Origin: an uncultured Alphaproteobacteria bacterium
GTDB lineage: Bacteria > Pseudomonadota > Alphaproteobacteria > RF32 > CAG-239
Length of the DNA stretch: 9,494 nt
NCBI GenBank assembly: GCA_944392185.1
Contig: CALXVW010000002.1
Coordinates: 1-9,494 of the forward strand
Reading direction: 5' to 3'
Position numbers and translations under genes: made by a program. Below, piece by piece: positions 7,561-9,494 of the stretch. Each line of letters starts with the position of its first letter. Within the stretch, counting starts at the first letter, position 1. The notes beneath the pieces are model-generated. The model had not been told where the DNA came from and did no database searches. It saw only the letters and a list, made by a program, of their open reading frames with translations.

Positions 7561-7589
7561 AAAAATCCGCCTGTAAGAGGCGGATTTTT
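7561..7589. terminator. Intrinsic terminator of the DUF805-pilin gene
   Basis: AAAAATCCGCC (7561-7571) pairs perfectly with GGCGGATTTTT (7579-7589) around a seven-base loop. On the minus strand the stem is followed by a T-rich run, 14 bases after the stop of the DUF805 gene, insulating it from the HAD operon. Confidence 0.9.
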
Positions 7590-7603
7590 GAAGAAAGTAA
7601 GGG

Positions 7604-8536
7604 TTATTTGAAAACCCAACCGAGTTCACAACCTTGTTCAACACATTGTTGGCAATTTTGAGCTTCTCCGAAATTATATGTCAGATTGACCAAGGATTCT
7701 CCCCAGTTTTGGCTTGAGAGTTCTTCACAAGCCTCTTGAGGAACATCGGAGTAAACAATCAAAAATAAATTGTCTTGTCCCATCACGCCGACAAGTCCGC
7801 CGAAAGGATTAACAAGCTGTGTTTCGCTCAGCATATCATCAGGAATAATACCGGCCTCTGTTGCAAAGGCAACAGAGAGGCCGTTATAGGAATCTGATTT
7901 TTTAAAAAGCTCATGAATATTTGTTTGCAGCATAGAAACCTGGTCAGAGGTTTTATTGATTTTGAATTTCTCCATAGCCTGAGAATAAGCGGCAATGGCG
8001 ATAACGCTTAGGATAAGTGTGGCAATGATGGCAAAATAAGTGGCAACAAACCACTTGCTTCTTTTGACATAAACATCATCTTCTTTTAAGGGCTTGCCAT
8101 ATTTTGTACTATTGCTGCTTTTTTTGCAGGTAAGATATAGAAGATAAAAAGAGTAAATTATGGTAGCCAGAACGATAAGGATATAAAGGATAGAGAAGAA
8201 AAGGGCTGCTTCTCCCGCATATTCGTTCATAGCACCGCAAACAGCAGTCAAAACAATAAGAAGGATAGATCCCCAAAACCACCAAAAACTTCTGCCAACA
8301 TCGTGCAATCTGCGGGAGGTTAAAGTAAGAGAAGGGAAGATAGTTGCCAAACCATACAAACCGCTTAGGATGGAAACAGGGCTCCATAGCGCGACAAAAA
8401 TTGATAAAACAAAGGTAACGGCAAGGTCGATAAGTTTGAAGCCCCAAAAATCATAACGGGTAGCGCGGCCGGAGAATTTAAAATAATTTTTAAAAGCGCC
8501 GCCATAAGCACGTAAGATAGTTTTTGAGTTTTTCAT
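7604..8536 (-). CDS. DUF805 membrane protein with a type IV pilin-like C-terminal half
   Basis: Predicted 310-residue inner-membrane protein with two parts. Residues 1-140 match DUF805: FKFSGRATRYDFWGF (19-33), then hydrophobic helices near 34-52, 55-72, 84-102 and 112-136, with the family motif RRLHDVGRSFWWF at 75-87. Residues 163-190 form a further membrane helix (FVATYFAIIATLILSVIAIA). After it the sequence resembles type IVb (PilS/bundlin-like) pilins: DQVSMLQTNIHELF (198-211), SYNGLSVAFATEAGIIPDDM (216-235), LVNPFGGLVGV (241-251) and FLIVYSDVPQEACEEL (258-273). The tail has extra cysteines at 295, 298 and 303. The start at 8536 follows a strong GAGGAG site (8544-8549), seven bases upstream; the longer open frame runs into a terminator. 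It appears to be a single-gene unit. Function is unknown; the pilin resemblance is from pattern memory, not a search. Confidence 0.8.
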   Translation of the reverse strand: MKNSKTILRAYGGAFKNYFKFSGRATRYDFWGFKLIDLAVTFVLSIFVALWSPVSILSGLYGLATIFPSLTLTSRRLHDVGRSFWWFWGSILLIVLTAVCGAMNEYAGEAALFFSILYILIVLATIIYSFYLLYLTCKKSSNSTKYGKPLKEDDVYVKRSKWFVATYFAIIATLILSVIAIAAYSQAMEKFKINKTSDQVSMLQTNIHELFKKSDSYNGLSVAFATEAGIIPDDMLSETQLVNPFGGLVGVMGQDNLFLIVYSDVPQEACEELSSQNWGESLVNLTYNFGEAQNCQQCVEQGCELGWVFK

Positions 8537-8579
8537 GAAATAACTCCTCGTAAAAGTTGTTGAGATAGCGATAGGGTAA

Positions 8580-8608
8580 AATAAAAGTTTGCTAATGTAA
8601 AGGAATAA
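8580..8608 (-). promoter_or_regulatory. Candidate promoter of the DUF805-pilin gene
   Basis: Minus-strand TTTACATTAG begins just downstream of the tRNA-type terminator, and 17 bases after TTTACA lies TACCCT. The layout matches the HAD operon candidate (TTGACATTAG, 17 bases, CACCCT). Boundaries are approximate to a few bases. Confidence 0.35.
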
Positions 8609-8666
8609 AAACAAAAAGACCACGTCCTGAAAACAGGCTGCAGTCTTGTTGTTTAATTGGTGGAGG
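8609..8666. repeat. Direct repeat copy 1: tRNA-Ala 3' end plus terminator
   Basis: This 58-base stretch is 55/58 identical to 8847-8904; the differences are at 8628, 8629 and 8642. It contains the last bases of a tRNA-Ala acceptor (CCTCCACCA on the minus strand) and the hairpin downstream of it, but no intact tRNA follows. A short GGAGGA at 8669-8674 may be a remnant of the T-stem. Confidence 0.9.
8616..8647 (-). terminator. Terminator hairpin in repeat copy 1
   Basis: On the minus strand AAGACTGC pairs with GTGGTCTT including wobble pairs, then a 2x2 internal mismatch, then CCTG with CAGG, closing a four-base loop. A TTTTTGTTTTT tract follows. The three differences from copy 2 keep the fold. 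Confidence 0.65.
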
Positions 8667-8675
8667 CTGGAGGAA

Positions 8676-8705
8676 GAAAAACAACCGATGCTCCGGTTGT
8701 TTTTC
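8676..8705. terminator. Perfect hairpin with A/T flanks, probable terminator
   Basis: GAAAAACAACCG (8676-8687) pairs fully with CGGTTGTTTTTC (8694-8705) around the loop ATGCTC. The T run inside the 3' arm is characteristic of a bidirectional intrinsic terminator. It borders the structured insert on its left side. Confidence 0.7.
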
Positions 8706-8846
8706 AACGACAGGCGACAGTTTGTTAGCGAGCCAAGCAAGCGTGAGCGCCTCTTGGCAAGCGTTACAAACCGAGTGACCGACGCGCAGTTAGCGAACAG
8801 TATGTGAGCTTACTAAGCTAGAGGAGGATCGTTCCGTCAAAGAGGT
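8706..8846. other. Structured, gene-poor insert between the direct repeats
   Basis: About 52% GC over 8701-8820, higher than the coding neighbours to the left. It holds a nested inverted repeat: GTTTGT (8720-8725) with ACAAAC (8766-8771), GCCAAG (8732-8737) with CTTGGC (8753-8758), and GCG (8741-8743) with CGC (8748-8750) around TGAG. A 39-codon frame (ATG 8688 to TGA 8805-8807, plus strand) runs through it, encoding an Arg/Ser-rich peptide of no known family and without a clear ribosome binding site; I do not call it a gene. At 8816-8831 there is a near copy of a tRNA-Ala T-arm/acceptor segment. It could be a small repeat element, a structured RNA, or debris of a tRNA duplication. Confidence 0.5.
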
Positions 8847-8904
8847 AAACAAAAAGACCACGTCCCAAAAACAGGCTGCGGTCTTGTTGTTTAATTGGTG
8901 GAGG
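8847..8904. repeat. Direct repeat copy 2: tRNA-Ala 3' end plus terminator
   Basis: Second copy of the 58-base repeat, 238 bases from the first. Here it overlaps the 3' end of an intact tRNA-Ala, so this is probably the original location and 8609-8666 the derived copy. Confidence 0.9.
8854..8885 (-). terminator. Terminator of the tRNA-Ala pair
   Basis: Minus-strand hairpin starting 11 bases past the CCA: AAGACCGC with GTGGTCTT, a 2x2 mismatch, then CC with GG, followed by TTTTTGTTT. It is the natural end of the tRNA transcript. Confidence 0.65.
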
Positions 8905-8971
8905 TAAGGAGGATCGAACTCCTGACCTAATGATTGCGAACCATTCGCTCTCCCAACTGAGCTATACCCCC
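8896..8971 (-). tRNA. tRNA-Ala (anticodon CGC)
   Basis: A 76-base cloverleaf including an encoded CCA. The acceptor GGGGGTA pairs with TACCTCC and carries the G3-U70 wobble that defines alanine identity. The D-arm is GCTC/GAGC, the anticodon stem AATGG/TCATT around loop TTCGCAA (anticodon CGC, reading GCG), and the T-arm AGGAG/CTCCT around TTCGATC. All stems are sound, with G5-C68 paired. It lies 41 bases downstream of tRNA-Ala(GGC) and has no obvious promoter of its own. Confidence 0.95.
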
Positions 8972-8980
8972 GTTAGAAAG

Positions 8981-9006
8981 AAAGCCCACTTTTTTCAGTG
9001 GGCTTT
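8981..9006 (-). terminator. Hairpin between the two tRNA-Ala genes
   Basis: AAAGCCCACT (8981-8990) pairs perfectly with AGTGGGCTTT (8997-9006) around a six-base loop. On the minus strand it is followed by TTTCTTTCT, a weak U-tract. It looks like a terminator for tRNA-Ala(GGC), yet the next tRNA begins only nine bases later, so it may instead be a processing hairpin or a leaky terminator. Confidence 0.6.
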
Positions 9007-9012
9007 TAGAAT

Positions 9013-9088
<76 letters not shown>

Positions 9089-9141
9089 ACGGAAGCGACG
9101 TGTTGTCTGCCTTTGCGAGGCCTCTCGCAATCGGCTTGATT

Positions 9142-9170
9142 ATAATAGCACGCCGCTCGCTTCTTGTCAA
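9142..9170 (-). promoter_or_regulatory. Strong sigma70-type promoter of the tRNA-Ala genes
   Basis: Minus-strand TTGACA (9165-9170), a 17-base spacer and TATTAT (9142-9147) form a near-consensus promoter. Transcription would begin about 9134, giving a leader of roughly 46 bases that contains a perfect seven-base hairpin, TTGCGAG/CTCGCAA (9113-9130). The -35 lies 14 bases past the stop of the Suf gene. Confidence 0.8.
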
Positions 9171-9184
9171 GTGTTTTTTCGCGC

Positions 9185-9494
9185 TTATTTCAAAAATCCC
9201 GCGACTATCTGCTCCTCGGCTTCCGCCTCGGTGAGGCCGAGGGTCATGAGCTTGGTTATCTGCTCGCCGGCTATCTTGCCTATCGCGGCCTCGTGGACGA
9301 GGCTGGCCTCCACGCTGTTGGCGGTTATCTCGGGCACGGCCTGCACAAAGCTCTCGTCCATGACGATATTGTCGCACTCGCTGTGGCCGTAGCAGCGCGC
9401 GTTGCCGTTTATCCGCAGCACGAGCACCTGGCGCGATTTATCCCGCGCGACGCCGCGGCTTATGACGTTGGCGGAGCTGTCGTCGCCGTCGAGG
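9185..9494 (-). CDS. SufB/SufD family iron-sulfur assembly protein, C-terminal part
   Basis: The C-terminal 102 residues of a SufB/SufD-family scaffold protein; the rest lies beyond the right edge. SufB and SufD bind the ATPase SufC and build iron-sulfur clusters in the cytoplasm. Visible family features: DGDDSSANVISRGVARDKSRQ (written as the first 21 codons after the edge Leu, core SRGVARDKS), then GNARCYGHSECD with the conserved Cys-Tyr-Gly-His, then PEITANSVEASLVHEAAIGK, IAGEQ and the ending GLTEAEAEEQIVAGFLK. This ending is more familiar from Firmicutes and other anaerobes than from alphaproteobacterial SufD. GC over 9181-9494 is about 63% (197 of 314 bases), against about 37-38% in stretches sampled from kdsB and the tRNA nucleotidyltransferase gene. 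SufB versus SufD cannot be decided from this part. Confidence 0.85.
   Translation of the reverse strand, partial: LDGDDSSANVISRGVARDKSRQVLVLRINGNARCYGHSECDNIVMDESFVQAVPEITANSVEASLVHEAAIGKIAGEQITKLMTLGLTEAEAEEQIVAGFLK

Noticed and set aside
8537..8740. N-terminal extension of the DUF805 gene to 8740
   Set aside because: The extension translates a terminator, the direct repeat and promoter DNA; a strong GAGGAG site marks the ATG at 8536.
8688..8807. Plus-strand small open frame of 39 codons
   Set aside because: It starts in a hairpin loop, has no clear ribosome binding site and runs through nested inverted repeats; structure explains the region better than coding.
8609..8904. CRISPR-like repeat pair
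   Set aside because: Only two copies, far apart, and the repeat is explained by a tRNA 3' end and its terminator; no cas gene is present.

Overview
The window reads as a contig of a low-GC (about 40% in the stretches I counted) Gram-negative alphaproteobacterium, possibly a gut- or host-associated uncultured lineage. Three things support this: a cytidylyltransferase for the Kdo sugar of lipopolysaccharide, an IalB-family periplasmic protein next to rlmN, and an LpoA-like lipoprotein divergent from rsmI-yraN. This is inference from protein families and gene order; no search was run.

Layout. 1-72: possible tail of a gene entering from the left. 36-1412 (-): LpoA-like penicillin-binding-protein activator lipoprotein. 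1454-2633 (+): rsmI and yraN, overlapping by 8 bases. 2637-4213 (-): ialB-like gene then rlmN, 2 bases apart. 4309-5535 (+): CCA-adding/poly(A)-polymerase-type tRNA nucleotidyltransferase, ending at a bidirectional terminator shared with the next, convergent operon. 5585-7485 (-): HAD phosphatase, HIT protein and kdsB in one tight operon. 7604-8536 (-): a DUF805 membrane protein whose C-terminal half looks like a type IV pilin, an unusual fusion. 8537-8895: no convincing gene, but a 58-base direct repeat made of a tRNA-Ala 3' end plus its terminator, flanking a structured insert. 8896-9088 (-): two tRNA-Ala genes (anticodons CGC and GGC) behind a strong promoter at 9142-9170. 9185-9494 (-): C-terminus of a SufB/SufD-type iron-sulfur assembly protein, cut by the window edge.

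Most genes are housekeeping: translation (rsmI, rlmN, tRNA nucleotidyltransferase, tRNAs) and cell envelope (LpoA-like, KdsB, IalB-like). Two regions deserve attention. First, the DUF805-pilin fusion. Second, the right end: GC jumps to about 63% past the tRNAs, the Suf protein looks more Firmicutes-like than alphaproteobacterial, and the last tRNA-Ala has a G5/G68 mismatch in its acceptor stem, as if its two halves came from different genes. That suggests either an assembly chimera joined within a conserved tRNA or genuine recombination at a tRNA locus. I see no CRISPR array, transposase, integrase or defence system.
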